Assembly (NCBI GenBank): GCA_902615975.1
Contig: CACMRC010000001.1
Span: forward strand, 62,001-126,000
DNA length: 64,000 nt
From: an uncultured Pelagibacteraceae bacterium
Lineage (GTDB): Bacteria > Pseudomonadota > Alphaproteobacteria > Pelagibacterales > Pelagibacteraceae
Direction: 5' to 3'
Position 1 is the first letter of the stretch; the number at the start of each line of letters is the position of its first letter. The position numbers were made by a program, and so were the translations under genes. Below the pieces are notes generated by a model. The model was given only the letters and a program-made list of their open reading frames with translations, was not told where the DNA came from and did not search any database. Shown one piece after another: positions 17,929 to 27,346 of this stretch.

Positions 17929-19469
17929 TGTTTAGTAAATACTTAAAAACTCTCTCTATATTAAAAAAATTTTTATTTATAAATTTCGTAATTTTTACAA
18001 TTATTGGATTATTCACATTCATATATCTAAATAATATTCAGCCAAGTCTAATAAAAAAAAAATCTCAAAATCATACAAACATTATTAACAACACTATTGA
18101 TAATATTTTAAGACTAGATGTAAAATTTCAATCTGACGATATTAGAAGATTTTTATTTTCTACGAGGTTTATTTTTCAAAATTTAGATAGAGTAATATTT
18201 TTTGACGATCAACTTAACCTTATTGGAGACACTGATACTTTAGATCTTGATCCAAGATCATTCTCTACAAGACTTGATAAAATTGAATTTGAAAGTTTAG
18301 ATAATGAGGAAATAGAAAAAACTATTGAGGAAAAAAATATAAAAATTGATGAAAAAAAACCTGTTTCGTTCAAAGATATATTAAAAAATTATTCTAATTC
18401 TGAAAATTTAGGAGTTCCTTACACATTTACGCAAGAAGATTTTAATCAATTTAATGTAACAACAATTAAGAATGTTACAAAGAATGAAATCAATCTTGGT
18501 TATGTAGCTATTACAGAAAATGCAAATGAAATAAAGACAGCGATTGATGAGAGAAAAGCATTTGTAATAAGAACAGCTATATCTGTAGGATTTGTAATAT
18601 TAATATTTTCTTTTGTGTTAAGTAGATACTTTATTAAACCAATACAAAATCTTGTTGGATACACAATTCGCATTAAAGAAAAGAGTCAAATCAAACCAGG
18701 TATTGAAAATTTAAAAAGAAGGAATGATGAATTAGGACTTTTGTCAAACTCTTTAGAAGATATGACAAACGAGCTTCAAAATAGAGTTACACACGCTGAA
18801 AACTTTTCAACAGATTTGGTTCATGAGATTAGAAATCCATTAGCATCTTTAAAAAGCGCATCAGAAATTTTACAAGACACAAATGATAACGAACAAAGAA
18901 ATAGATTATTAAATATACTTAGTCACGATGTACAAAGAATAGAAAGATTAATTACTGATTATTCACAAATGTTAAAAGATGAAGTTGCTTTAAGTAAAGA
19001 AAAAATGAAAAAAATTAATGTTGAACCTATTATTCAATCTGTTGTTGATGATTATAATAATATTCATCAAGTGAAAAAAGGAATTAAAATTGAATATAAA
19101 AATGATGGAAAAGATAAATATTTAATAAATGGTATAGAAAATAGAATTGAACAAATCATTGCAAATTTATTAGATAATTCAATATCATTTAGTAAAGACG
19201 GTGCTAATGTTTTTGTTGATGTTTCTATTAATGGAAAAAATCAAATATCAATTAAAATTCTTGATGAAGGACAAGGATTTAAAGAAAAAGACACATCAAG
19301 AATATTTAAAAGATTTTATAGTAATAGACCTGAAAAATTTGGAGAACATTCAGGCTTAGGTTTAAATATAGTAAAAAACTTGGTTGAACTTCACGATGGT
19401 GAAATTGTAGCATCTAATCGTACTGATAAAGAAGGAGCAATGATAGAGATAAGATTTCCCAATGTTTAA
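17928..19469 (+). CDS. chvG: Sensor histidine kinase ChvG
   Basis: 513 residues. There is a transmembrane helix near 14-34, a periplasmic sensor of about 180 residues and a second helix near 214-232. A HAMP linker follows, then a HisKA domain with phospho-accepting His near 299 in VHEIRNPLASLKS, and an HATPase_c domain (N-box 'IIANLLDNSISF', 'DEGQGF', 'HSGLGLNIVKNL'). It is the partner of ChvI. In rhizobia and Brucella the ChvG/BvrS gene is followed by hprK, a PTS EIIA gene and HPr before ahcY; here ahcY follows directly after 42 nt. Confidence 0.88.
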   Translation: MFSKYLKTLSILKKFLFINFVIFTIIGLFTFIYLNNIQPSLIKKKSQNHTNIINNTIDNILRLDVKFQSDDIRRFLFSTRFIFQNLDRVIFFDDQLNLIGDTDTLDLDPRSFSTRLDKIEFESLDNEEIEKTIEEKNIKIDEKKPVSFKDILKNYSNSENLGVPYTFTQEDFNQFNVTTIKNVTKNEINLGYVAITENANEIKTAIDERKAFVIRTAISVGFVILIFSFVLSRYFIKPIQNLVGYTIRIKEKSQIKPGIENLKRRNDELGLLSNSLEDMTNELQNRVTHAENFSTDLVHEIRNPLASLKSASEILQDTNDNEQRNRLLNILSHDVQRIERLITDYSQMLKDEVALSKEKMKKINVEPIIQSVVDDYNNIHQVKKGIKIEYKNDGKDKYLINGIENRIEQIIANLLDNSISFSKDGANVFVDVSINGKNQISIKILDEGQGFKEKDTSRIFKRFYSNRPEKFGEHSGLGLNIVKNLVELHDGEIVASNRTDKEGAMIEIRFPNV

Positions 19470-19476
19470 TCATCTC

Positions 19477-19504
19477 TTGATAAATAAATAGTTAGCTGTA
19501 TAAA
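19477..19504 (+). promoter_or_regulatory. Promoter of ahcY, predicted leaderless
   Basis: TTGATA at 19477-19482, a 16-nt spacer and TATAAA at 19499-19504 form a good sigma-70 promoter. The expected start near 19511 coincides with the ahcY ATG at 19512, so the message would have essentially no leader. No S-adenosylhomocysteine riboswitch fits in the 42-nt gap. Confidence 0.6.
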
Positions 19505-19511
19505 ACTTGCC

Positions 19512-20798
19512 ATGGAAGATTATAAAGTAAAAGACATTGCTCAAGCTGAATTTGGTAGAAAAGAAATATCAATAGCTGAAAGTGAAATGCCTGGTTTAAT
19601 GGCTTTAAGAGAAGAGTATTCTAAAGAAAAACCTTTAAAGGGTGCAAGAATTATAGGATGTCTTCATATGACAATTCAAACTGCTGTACTAATCGAAACC
19701 TTAGTTGCATTAGGTGCTGAAGTTCGTTGGTCTTCTTGTAATATTTTTTCAACTCAAGATCATGCAGCTGCAGCAATTGCAAAGGCTGGTATCCCTGTTT
19801 ATGCCTGGAAAGGTGAAACAGAAGAGGAATATTTATGGTGCATTAAACAAACTATAGTTGGAAAACCTGACTGGAAACCTAACATGTTATTAGATGACGG
19901 TGGTGATTTAACGGCCATCATGCACAATGAATATCAAGATTTAATGAAAGATATTAAGGGTGTTTCAGAAGAGACTACCACTGGAATTAAAGCACTTAAT
20001 AAAATGGAAAAAGATAAATCGCTTTTAGTTCCCGCAATAAACGTGAATGACTCCGTCACAAAATCAAAATTTGATAATTTATATGGATGCAGAGAAAGCT
20101 TAGTAGACGGGATAAGAAGAGCTACAGATGTAATGATGTCTGGAAAAATTGCTGTTGTTGCTGGTTTTGGAGACGTTGGAAAAGGAAGTGCTGCATCGTT
20201 AAGACAGAGTGGAGCTAGGGTATTAGTTACAGAGGCAGATCCAATTTGTGCTCTTCAAGCCGCAATGGAAGGTTATGAAGTGGTATTAATGGAGGAGGCT
20301 ATAAGTAGAGCGGATATCGTTGTTACAGCAACAGGTAATAAAGATATTGTTACTGCTGATCATATGAGAGAAATGAAGGATAGAGCCATCTTATGTAATA
20401 TTGGTCACTTTGATAATGAAATACAAGTTGAAGCTCTTAGAAATTATAAGTGGACTGAAGTAAAACCTCAAGTGCATGAAATAGAGCTGCCTAGTGGTAA
20501 AAGAATTATTCTTTTAGCTGAAGGAAGATTGGTTAATCTTGGTTGTGCAACTGGACACCCAAGTTTTGTAATGAGTGCATCATTTACTAATCAAGTTATT
20601 GCTCAAATAGAACTTTGGCATAATCATAAAAATTATGAAAATAAAGTTTACGTACTTCCAAAACATTTAGATGAAAAAGTAGCAACTTTGCATTTAAAAA
20701 AAGTTGGTGCAAAACTAACAAAATTATCAAAAGAGCAAGCAGACTATATAAGCGTTGGAACAGAAGGTCCTTTCAAACCAGATGCCTATCGCTATTAA
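19512..20798 (+). CDS. ahcY: Adenosylhomocysteinase (SAH hydrolase)
   Basis: A 428-residue NAD-dependent enzyme. It has '[16 protein letters not shown]' and '[17 protein letters not shown]' in the catalytic half, the Rossmann motif '[13 protein letters not shown]', '[10 protein letters not shown]', and the C-terminal 'PFKPDAYRY' whose Lys and Tyr reach the neighbouring subunit's NAD. It splits S-adenosylhomocysteine into homocysteine and adenosine, closing the methylation cycle. Its 3' end overlaps tsaE by 17 nt. In rhizobia it also lies downstream of chvG, with a PTS module between. Confidence 0.97.
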   Translation: MEDYKVKDIAQAEFGRKEISIAESEMPGLMALREEYSKEKPLKGARIIGCLHMTIQTAVLIETLVALGAEVRWSSCNIFSTQDHAAAAIAKAGIPVYAWKGETEEEYLWCIKQTIVGKPDWKPNMLLDDGGDLTAIMHNEYQDLMKDIKGVSEETTTGIKALNKMEKDKSLLVPAINVNDSVTKSKFDNLYGCRESLVDGIRRATDVMMSGKIAVVAGFGDVGKGSAASLRQSGARVLVTEADPICALQAAMEGYEVVLMEEAISRADIVVTATGNKDIVTADHMREMKDRAILCNIGHFDNEIQVEALRNYKWTEVKPQVHEIELPSGKRIILLAEGRLVNLGCATGHPSFVMSASFTNQVIAQIELWHNHKNYENKVYVLPKHLDEKVATLHLKKVGAKLTKLSKEQADYISVGTEGPFKPDAYRY

Positions 20799-21231
20799 AG
20801 ATAGCAAAATCGATATCACTTCAGAGAAGTTAACTAAAGAATTAGCTAAAGAATTTACAAAATATCTTAAAGGTGGCGAGTTTGTTTTTTTATATGGAGA
20901 GATGGGTGTTGGCAAAACTACCTTTGTTAAATATTTTATAAATGAGTATCAAAAAATAAATAATTTAACACAAACAGAAATTACAAGTCCTACCTTTAGT
21001 TTATTAAATGAATATCAAGTGAAAGATATAAGAATAAAACATTATGATTTATTTAGAATTAATAGGAAAGAAGACATCAATAATTTAGATATTTTTGAAA
21101 AAAACAATAAATTAATAACACTTATAGAATGGCCACAATTGATTGCTGATAAACAAGATATAAAATTTATAGCTTTAACTTTTAATTATTTAAATGATTT
21201 AAATGATAGAAGTGTAGATATAAAAGTTTAA
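20782..21231 (+). CDS. tsaE: tRNA threonylcarbamoyladenosine ATPase TsaE
   Basis: 149 residues from ATG 20782, inside the end of ahcY. Walker A is GEMGVGKTT near 39-47, followed by the TsaE signature '[11 protein letters not shown]' and 'HYDLFRI', then '[10 protein letters not shown]'. TsaE is the ATPase that helps TsaBD make t6A on ANN-decoding tRNAs. A TTG at 20755 is in frame but would add 9 unrelated residues. The tsaE-amgK-murU order is common in alphaproteobacteria. Confidence 0.92.
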   Translation: MPIAIKDSKIDITSEKLTKELAKEFTKYLKGGEFVFLYGEMGVGKTTFVKYFINEYQKINNLTQTEITSPTFSLLNEYQVKDIRIKHYDLFRINRKEDINNLDIFEKNNKLITLIEWPQLIADKQDIKFIALTFNYLNDLNDRSVDIKV

Positions 21232-21247
21232 ATTATAACTTATTTTG

Positions 21248-22192
21248 ATGAAAAGCTTAGCAAAATTGGAAAAAATAAAAGGTGATGCATCTTTTAGAGA
21301 ATTTTACAGAAACAGAGAAAATAAATCTATTATTGTAATATCTAAGAAAGAAAAGTTAAAAAATCTATTAATTTACGACGCAATAAATAAAATTTTAGTT
21401 AAAAATAAAATTTTAGCACCAAGGCTCTTAAGCGAAAACTACATTAATAATTATATAGAAATTAATGACTTTGGAGACCAAACTCTATTCCAAATCTTAA
21501 AAAACAAAAAGAATAATGAATATATGATTTTTAAAAAGATAATAAAAATTTTAAATAAAATTCAATCAATAAAAGATAAAAAAGTAAAAAATTTTAAAAA
21601 TAAATTATATAAAGTTCAAGAATACAATAACAAAATTTTATTTGATGAAACAAAACTTTTTTGTGACTGGTATGCCCCAAAGAAATTGTCTAAATCAAAA
21701 AGTATTAAATTTAAAAAAAAATTTAAATTAGAAATAAAAAACTTATTATCAAAATTAAATTATAAAAATGTTACTTTTGTTCACAGAGATTTTCATGTTT
21801 CAAATTTGATGTATCAAAATAAAAAAATTGCAGTTATAGATAGTCAGGATGCATTAATTGGTAATAGAGCTTACGATTTAGCATCCTTAATTGACGACGT
21901 AAGATTAAAAACATCTAATGAATTAAAAGACAAAGTATTTAAGTTTTACATTAAAACAAATAAAAAAAATGATTTGAAAAAATTTAAAAAGGATTTTGAA
22001 ATATTATCTGTTTTAAGGAATTTAAAAATAATTGGTATATTTATGCGTTTAGCTGTTAGAGATAATAAAAAAACTTATCTCAAATTAATTCCCTACGCTT
22101 GGGAAATGATTAATCACAGATTTAAAGAGCAAAATGATTTCAATAATTTGATGTTGTTATTAAAAAATAATTTTCCAAAATTTATAAGGTAG
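21248..22192 (+). CDS. amgK: AmgK-like sugar kinase (aminoglycoside phosphotransferase fold)
   Basis: 314 residues of the APH/ChoK kinase fold. The catalytic loop is 'FVHRDFHVSNLMY' and the metal motif 'VIDSQDALIGNRAYDLASL'. AmgK phosphorylates MurNAc and GlcNAc at the anomeric carbon in the MurU cell-wall recycling pathway. The assignment rests on the fold plus the next gene being the MurU-type nucleotidyltransferase. The start is ATG 21248; a TTG immediately before it is not needed. The protein is very rich in lysine and asparagine. Confidence 0.82.
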   Translation: MKSLAKLEKIKGDASFREFYRNRENKSIIVISKKEKLKNLLIYDAINKILVKNKILAPRLLSENYINNYIEINDFGDQTLFQILKNKKNNEYMIFKKIIKILNKIQSIKDKKVKNFKNKLYKVQEYNNKILFDETKLFCDWYAPKKLSKSKSIKFKKKFKLEIKNLLSKLNYKNVTFVHRDFHVSNLMYQNKKIAVIDSQDALIGNRAYDLASLIDDVRLKTSNELKDKVFKFYIKTNKKNDLKKFKKDFEILSVLRNLKIIGIFMRLAVRDNKKTYLKLIPYAWEMINHRFKEQNDFNNLMLLLKNNFPKFIR

Positions 22193-22196
22193 AGTT

Positions 22197-22886
22197 GTGA
22201 AAATAAATACAGCTTTAATTTTATGTGCAGGTTTTGGTAAGAGATTAAATCCAATTACTTTAAATACTCCTAAGCCCTTATTAGAAATTAAAGATGTTAG
22301 TATGCTGGAGAGATGCATTAATTTAATTGAAAAACTAGGTATTCAAAAAATCTTAATAAATACTTTTTATTTAAAGGATCAATTTTCAGTTTTTCTAAAC
22401 AGTAAAAATTTCAATCTAGATATCAAAATAATTGAGGATGGTGAGCATATTTTGGATACAGGTGGAGGTATTCAAAATATGATTAATGACTCAAATGAAA
22501 AGGATTTTTTAATTTTTAATCCAGATACAATCTGGAGTAATGACTATAAAGACGAGATATTAAAAATGGAAAAAATATATTTTTCTGAAAAATTAGAAAA
22601 TATTCTTCTCTTAGCAAATAAAAAATTAAGTTTTGATAAAAAGTTAAAAGGAGATTTCAATTTGAAAAATAATTTAATTAACAAAGAGGCTGAAAAAGAA
22701 TTTATTTATATTGGTTGTCAAATTATTAATAAAAAATTATTTATTAAAGAGAAAATAGAGAACTACTCAATTTCGGAAATTTGGAATAATTTATTAGATC
22801 AAAAAAAGTTGTTTGGTTATGAAAGTCAAAAAGACTTTTATCATTTAACTGATCTGGATATTTTTAAAAAACTAAAAGATCTTTAG
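22197..22886 (+). CDS. murU: MurU-like MurNAc-1-phosphate uridylyltransferase
   Basis: A 229-residue nucleotidyltransferase. The N-terminal signature 'LCAGFGKRLNPITLNTPKPL' binds UTP/metal, and 'DTGGGIQNM' and 'FNPDTIWSND' follow. It should convert MurNAc-1-P to UDP-MurNAc after AmgK, bypassing de novo synthesis. GTG start 4 nt after the amgK stop. It overlaps the convergent gpmA gene by 23 nt at the 3' ends. Other sugar-1-phosphate substrates remain possible. Confidence 0.83.
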   Translation: MKINTALILCAGFGKRLNPITLNTPKPLLEIKDVSMLERCINLIEKLGIQKILINTFYLKDQFSVFLNSKNFNLDIKIIEDGEHILDTGGGIQNMINDSNEKDFLIFNPDTIWSNDYKDEILKMEKIYFSEKLENILLLANKKLSFDKKLKGDFNLKNNLINKEAEKEFIYIGCQIINKKLFIKEKIENYSISEIWNNLLDQKKLFGYESQKDFYHLTDLDIFKKLKDL

Positions 22887-23571
22887 CTCTTTCTTGATCA
22901 AGATATTTGCAATTAGAAATTTTGCTGTTTTCTAATTCAATCAAAAGTGGGTTTCCTGTAGGAATTTCAAGTTTAGAGATCTCATTGTTATCTAAATTAA
23001 ATAAATGTTTGCAAAGAGCTCTAATAGAGTTTCCATGAGCAGAAATAAGAATATTTTCATTTGTTTTGTTTTCTATTTCTTCGTTATAAAATTTTATTAC
23101 TCTTTCATATGTATCTTTTAATGACTCAGTATCAGGAATTTTTTCTAATGGAATTTCTTTGTAGGTTTGAATATTTATTGGATGGTATGGATTTTTTTTA
23201 TCTAAAGGGTCAGGTCTAAGATCCCAAGAACGTCTAAATTGATGAACTTTTTCCTCCCCAATTTTTTTTTTCATTTCATCTTTATTTAATCCTGTGAGTG
23301 CTCCATAATGTCTTTCATTTAATTCCCAAGCACTCTTTACATCTTTAAAATCCCCTAATTCTTTTTGTATAATTTGTAAGGTATTTTTCGCTCTTAATTG
23401 AAAGGATGAATAATAAAGATTAATCTCAATTTGTTTTTGTTTTATTAACTGACCTGCTTTTTTTGCTTCTAATTTTCCATTTTCAGTTAAATCTACATCA
23501 ACCCATCCAGTAAATTTTTTTTCAAGGTTCCACACACTTTGCCCATGTCTTACTAAAATTAAATAACTCAT
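22864..23571 (-). CDS. gpmA: 2,3-bisphosphoglycerate-dependent phosphoglycerate mutase
   Basis: 235 residues, the usual GpmA length. 'LVRHGQSVWN' carries the phospho-histidine, followed by 'FTGWVDVDLTENG', 'ELNERHYGALTGLNK' and 'ISAHGNSIRAL' with the second His. It interconverts 3- and 2-phosphoglycerate in glycolysis and gluconeogenesis. The start is ATG 23571; the open frame extends 69 codons upstream across the divergent lipoprotein gene, but that part is unlike the family. Confidence 0.94.
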   Translation of the reverse strand: MSYLILVRHGQSVWNLEKKFTGWVDVDLTENGKLEAKKAGQLIKQKQIEINLYYSSFQLRAKNTLQIIQKELGDFKDVKSAWELNERHYGALTGLNKDEMKKKIGEEKVHQFRRSWDLRPDPLDKKNPYHPINIQTYKEIPLEKIPDTESLKDTYERVIKFYNEEIENKTNENILISAHGNSIRALCKHLFNLDNNEISKLEIPTGNPLLIELENSKISNCKYLDQERAKDLLVF

Positions 23572-23617
23572 CTGTTTATCTTTTAGAATAATTTGATAAA
23601 TAAAACTATAATAATTA

Positions 23618-24223
23618 ATGATAAATTTTTTAATCAAAAAAAGTTTCATACTTTTTTTCATTTTTTTTCTATCAGCATGTTCATCAATTCCTAAAAACGC
23701 CTCAAATAGTTGCTCTATTTTTGAGGAAAAATATTTATGGTATAAACACGCAAAAAAAACCGAACAAAAATGGGGCACACCAGTTTATTTGCAACTCGCA
23801 ATAATTAAGACCGAATCTAGTTTTAATAGGTTTGCAAAGCCTCCAAGGCAAAAATTATTTAAAGTAGTACCTTACAAAAGACCTTCAAGTTCTTTTGGAT
23901 ATTCGCAAGCAGTTAAAGGGACATGGAAGCAATACAAGGAAGAAACTGGAAATAAATATGCAACAAGAACAAGATTTAAAGACAGTGTTGATTTTATTGG
24001 CTGGTATACCAATAAAACTGAAAAGATTTTAAAAGTTTCAAAAAAAGATGCTTTCAAGCAGTATATTGCTTATCATGAAGGGTGGGGTAACTATAAAAAT
24101 TATAAAAAAAATAAAAAAGTAATTAATCTGGCCAAAAGAGTGGAGAAACAATCAAATATTTATAAGCAACAATTAGCAGAATGTAAAAATTCTTTATCAA
24201 CATCAAAATATATTATTTTTTAA
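23618..24223 (+). CDS. Transglycosylase-SLT-like lipoprotein
   Basis: 201 residues with a lipoprotein signal peptide (lipobox LSAC, Cys 21). The body resembles lytic transglycosylase domains: 'LQLAIIKTESSFNRFA' has a candidate catalytic Glu near 66, then 'SSFGYSQAVKGTWKQY' and 'YIAYHEGWGNY'. If active it would cleave peptidoglycan from the periplasm or outer-membrane side and release the anhydro-muropeptides that AmpG imports. It is divergent from gpmA (46 nt between starts) and ends in a 4-nt TTAA overlap with the RND pump gene. Confidence 0.75.
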   Translation: MINFLIKKSFILFFIFFLSACSSIPKNASNSCSIFEEKYLWYKHAKKTEQKWGTPVYLQLAIIKTESSFNRFAKPPRQKLFKVVPYKRPSSSFGYSQAVKGTWKQYKEETGNKYATRTRFKDSVDFIGWYTNKTEKILKVSKKDAFKQYIAYHEGWGNYKNYKKNKKVINLAKRVEKQSNIYKQQLAECKNSLSTSKYIIF

Positions 24224-27200
24224 TTTAGCTGTTTTTTTAATTCAATATCAACTGCATCAATTCGCTTAGTATTCTTTGCAAGAGCTAAATACATTGTAGG
24301 AGTTACATATAAAGTAAAGAAGGTTGAAATAATCATTCCTCCTAAAATTGTAGAACCCACAGCTAATCTAGAGCCTTCACCTGCACCTGGGCCAATATTC
24401 CCAATAACTAATGGAAGCATTGCTATCATTGTACTAAGTGAGGTCATTATGATTGGTCGAATTCTTAGTTGGCAAGCTTTAATTATAGCATCCTGGATTT
24501 TAACACCGGTAGTTCTTATTTGGTTTGTATAGTCTACAATCAAAATACTATTCTTTGTGGATATACCAATAAGTATTATTAAAGCGATTTGAGAGAAAAT
24601 ATTTACCGAACTATTTAAAAATAAAATAAATACTAAGCCACCAAATACAGCCAATGGAACTGTTAAAATAATAATAAATGGATGAACAAAAGAGTTAAAT
24701 GTTGCTGCCATAACCAAATAAGCAGTTAACAAAGCAAGGGCAAAAATTAAGTATATTTCATTTGTTGTTTCTTTTAACTCTTCAGATTTTCCTTTCCAAG
24801 TGATTTGATTTTGAGGAGCAACTCTAATCATGACATCTTCTAGATATTTTATTGCCTCTGTTAGAGTATAATCTTCAGCAAGGGCAGCAGAAATTGTAAC
24901 TGCTCTTTGACGATTATACCTTGGAAGTGCTTCAGCAGTACCTTTTTCTTTAAATTCAACTAAACTTGCAACAGATACAAGTTTACCAGTGGTTTCAGAT
25001 CTAACAAAAATTTTCGATAACCCGTCTTTATCTCTTCTATCAGCTAAATATTGTTGTAAAATAATTGGGTATTCTCTTCCCTCTTTACTGAAAGTTGTTA
25101 CTCTTTTTCCCCCATAAAGAGTTTCTAAAGTTCTACCTATATTTTCAGTAGAAACCCCTAAATCATTTGCTCTGTTTTTATTTGTGATTAATTTAACTTC
25201 AGGTTTATTTTTTGTATAATCACTTTCAATTCTAGACATATTTCTATTTTTTCTTAATTCTCTTAAGACACTATTTTGAACTTCTTCTAATTCTTCATAG
25301 CTAGATCCATATATGACCATTTGAACTGGCTTATTATAACTAGATACTCTTATTGATTGTGGAGAAATTGGAAAAGCAAAAGTTTCAGGTACAGAAACCA
25401 CTTGTCCGATAGCTTCTCTTAGGATTTGTTGACTACCTTTTGCTCTATTTTTCCACTCATCAAGTAATGCAATAATTATAAAACTGTTATAAGACGTTGC
25501 AGATCTTCCAAAACCAGGAACTCTCATTATTAGTCTTGCATATGGACTGTCTTCTGCCTGCAATAATCTTAATATTCTTCCTTCAATTATCTGCGCTTTT
25601 TCTTGGGTATATTCAAATGAACTTCCTTCATCAGTTGACCCAATAATTAAATAAGCACCCCTATCTTCAATTGGTATTAATTCTTTTTTGGAAAAACTAA
25701 ACAAATAAGCTGAGGCAGCAATAATTAAAATTATAAATATTGAAACAGTTTTTTGTTTATTGACCCAATATTTAAGTGAATTTACATAAAATCCCGTAAA
25801 AGATTTAAATCCATTGTTAAATCTTTTTACAAAGAAATTGACTTTTTCTTTTTTGTTTAAAAATTTACTTCCTAGCATTGGAGATAATGTTAATGCCACA
25901 AAAGAAGATACAACAATTGAAAAAGATAAAGCTATTGCTGTTTCTTTAAACAAAGTTCCTGATATTCCTTTAATAAAAATTAAAGGTAAAAATACTGCTA
26001 TAAGAATTAAAGTCGTTGCAATAATTGCAAATGTAATTTGTTTAGAACCCTTGTAAGCAGCCACTAAAGGTGTTTCACCATTTTCAATTCTTGTATAGAT
26101 CGCATCAGTCATGATCACAGAGTCATCAGTGATTATACCAATTGCTAGAATGAAACTTAGTAATACAAAAATATTAATTGATAGATCAAATATATATAAC
26201 CCAAGAAATGATCCAATAAGACTAACTGGCAAAGCAACCGCAGGAACTATTACTGCTTTAAGGTTACCTAAAAAAAGATAAATAATTAAAACAACTAATA
26301 CAAATGCAATTACTAAACTTTTATATACTTCTTCTATTGCAGCACCAATGTAGGTTGCTCTGTTAAATGCTATTTCTAACTTTAATCCATCAGGTAAGGA
26401 TTTGTTAATTTCTTTGATTTTAGTTTTTATTTGTTTAGAAAGCTCTACCGTTGATGCACCACTTTTAGCATAAATACCAATACCAACAGTTTTTAAATTT
26501 ACTGCATTTTTTCTTTGTGCTTTAAACAAAGTTTTTTCTGAAACAGGTCCAAACTCTATATTAGCCACATCAGATAAAATGATAACTTTTTCTTTATTTT
26601 TCTTAAGTGGCAATTGTTTAATTGTATCTATATTAGAATAAGATTTATCAATGTTTAGAGTTAAGTCTTTGTTATTAGCTTCTAGGGTTCCAGCTGGAAG
26701 ATTTATATTCTCATTTCTAAGAGCTCTTTCAACTTCTTGAATTGTAAGATCGTTTGCAGCTAATTTTATTGGATCTATCCAAACTCTAACACTAAGCTCT
26801 CTTAATCCACCAACTAAAATTCTACCTACGTTTGGTACACTTGAGAATGCATCTATTAGATATCTTTCAGCATAATCTCCAAGATCTAAATCATTCCAAG
26901 TTGGAGATGATAAAGCTACCCACATTGTAGTTGTAAAACCTGCTGCCTGTTTTAAAATTTGCGGAGGGTTTGATTCACTTGGTAAATTATCTACAACTCT
27001 TGCAACTCTTTCCCTAATATCATTAGCAGCATCATCTAAATCAATGTCTGTGTTGAATTGAATATTAATCCTACTTCTTCCATTGAGAGAACTTGAGTCG
27101 ATATTTTTGATACCCTCAGCTCCACCAATTACATCCTCTAATTTTTGAGTTATTTCTTCATCAACAATTTCAGCTGAAGCAGATTTATAATCGGTTTGAA

Positions 27201-27342
27201 CTTGAACTACCGGAGGCTGTATACCATCAGGAAGTTCTCTTACTGGCAATTCTAAAAAGACAAAAATACCAAAAATAATTAATATTAAAGACATGACCCA
27301 AGCTACCACAGGTCGTTTAATGCTAACTTCAGTTATATACAT
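24220..27342 (-). CDS. RND-family efflux pump inner-membrane subunit
   Basis: 1040 residues, the length of AcrB/MexB transporters. It starts with 'SIKRPVVAWVMSLILIIFG', has 12 transmembrane helices and two large periplasmic loops. The proton-relay pair lies in TM4 ('GIITDDSVI'). The protein exports hydrophobic or toxic compounds in exchange for protons. The upstream gene on the same strand encodes its membrane fusion protein; no TolC-type outer-membrane channel is adjacent. The substrate cannot be read from sequence. Confidence 0.9.
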   Translation of the reverse strand: MYITEVSIKRPVVAWVMSLILIIFGIFVFLELPVRELPDGIQPPVVQVQTDYKSASAEIVDEEITQKLEDVIGGAEGIKNIDSSSLNGRSRINIQFNTDIDLDDAANDIRERVARVVDNLPSESNPPQILKQAAGFTTTMWVALSSPTWNDLDLGDYAERYLIDAFSSVPNVGRILVGGLRELSVRVWIDPIKLAANDLTIQEVERALRNENINLPAGTLEANNKDLTLNIDKSYSNIDTIKQLPLKKNKEKVIILSDVANIEFGPVSEKTLFKAQRKNAVNLKTVGIGIYAKSGASTVELSKQIKTKIKEINKSLPDGLKLEIAFNRATYIGAAIEEVYKSLVIAFVLVVLIIYLFLGNLKAVIVPAVALPVSLIGSFLGLYIFDLSINIFVLLSFILAIGIITDDSVIMTDAIYTRIENGETPLVAAYKGSKQITFAIIATTLILIAVFLPLIFIKGISGTLFKETAIALSFSIVVSSFVALTLSPMLGSKFLNKKEKVNFFVKRFNNGFKSFTGFYVNSLKYWVNKQKTVSIFIILIIAASAYLFSFSKKELIPIEDRGAYLIIGSTDEGSSFEYTQEKAQIIEGRILRLLQAEDSPYARLIMRVPGFGRSATSYNSFIIIALLDEWKNRAKGSQQILREAIGQVVSVPETFAFPISPQSIRVSSYNKPVQMVIYGSSYEELEEVQNSVLRELRKNRNMSRIESDYTKNKPEVKLITNKNRANDLGVSTENIGRTLETLYGGKRVTTFSKEGREYPIILQQYLADRRDKDGLSKIFVRSETTGKLVSVASLVEFKEKGTAEALPRYNRQRAVTISAALAEDYTLTEAIKYLEDVMIRVAPQNQITWKGKSEELKETTNEIYLIFALALLTAYLVMAATFNSFVHPFIIILTVPLAVFGGLVFILFLNSSVNIFSQIALIILIGISTKNSILIVDYTNQIRTTGVKIQDAIIKACQLRIRPIIMTSLSTMIAMLPLVIGNIGPGAGEGSRLAVGSTILGGMIISTFFTLYVTPTMYLALAKNTKRIDAVDIELKKQLN

Positions 27343-27346
27343 TTAA

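Noticed and set aside
22864-23778. Extended N-terminus of the phosphoglycerate mutase frame
   Set aside because: The upstream 69 codons cross the divergent lipoprotein gene and do not resemble the family; the conserved protein begins at 23571.
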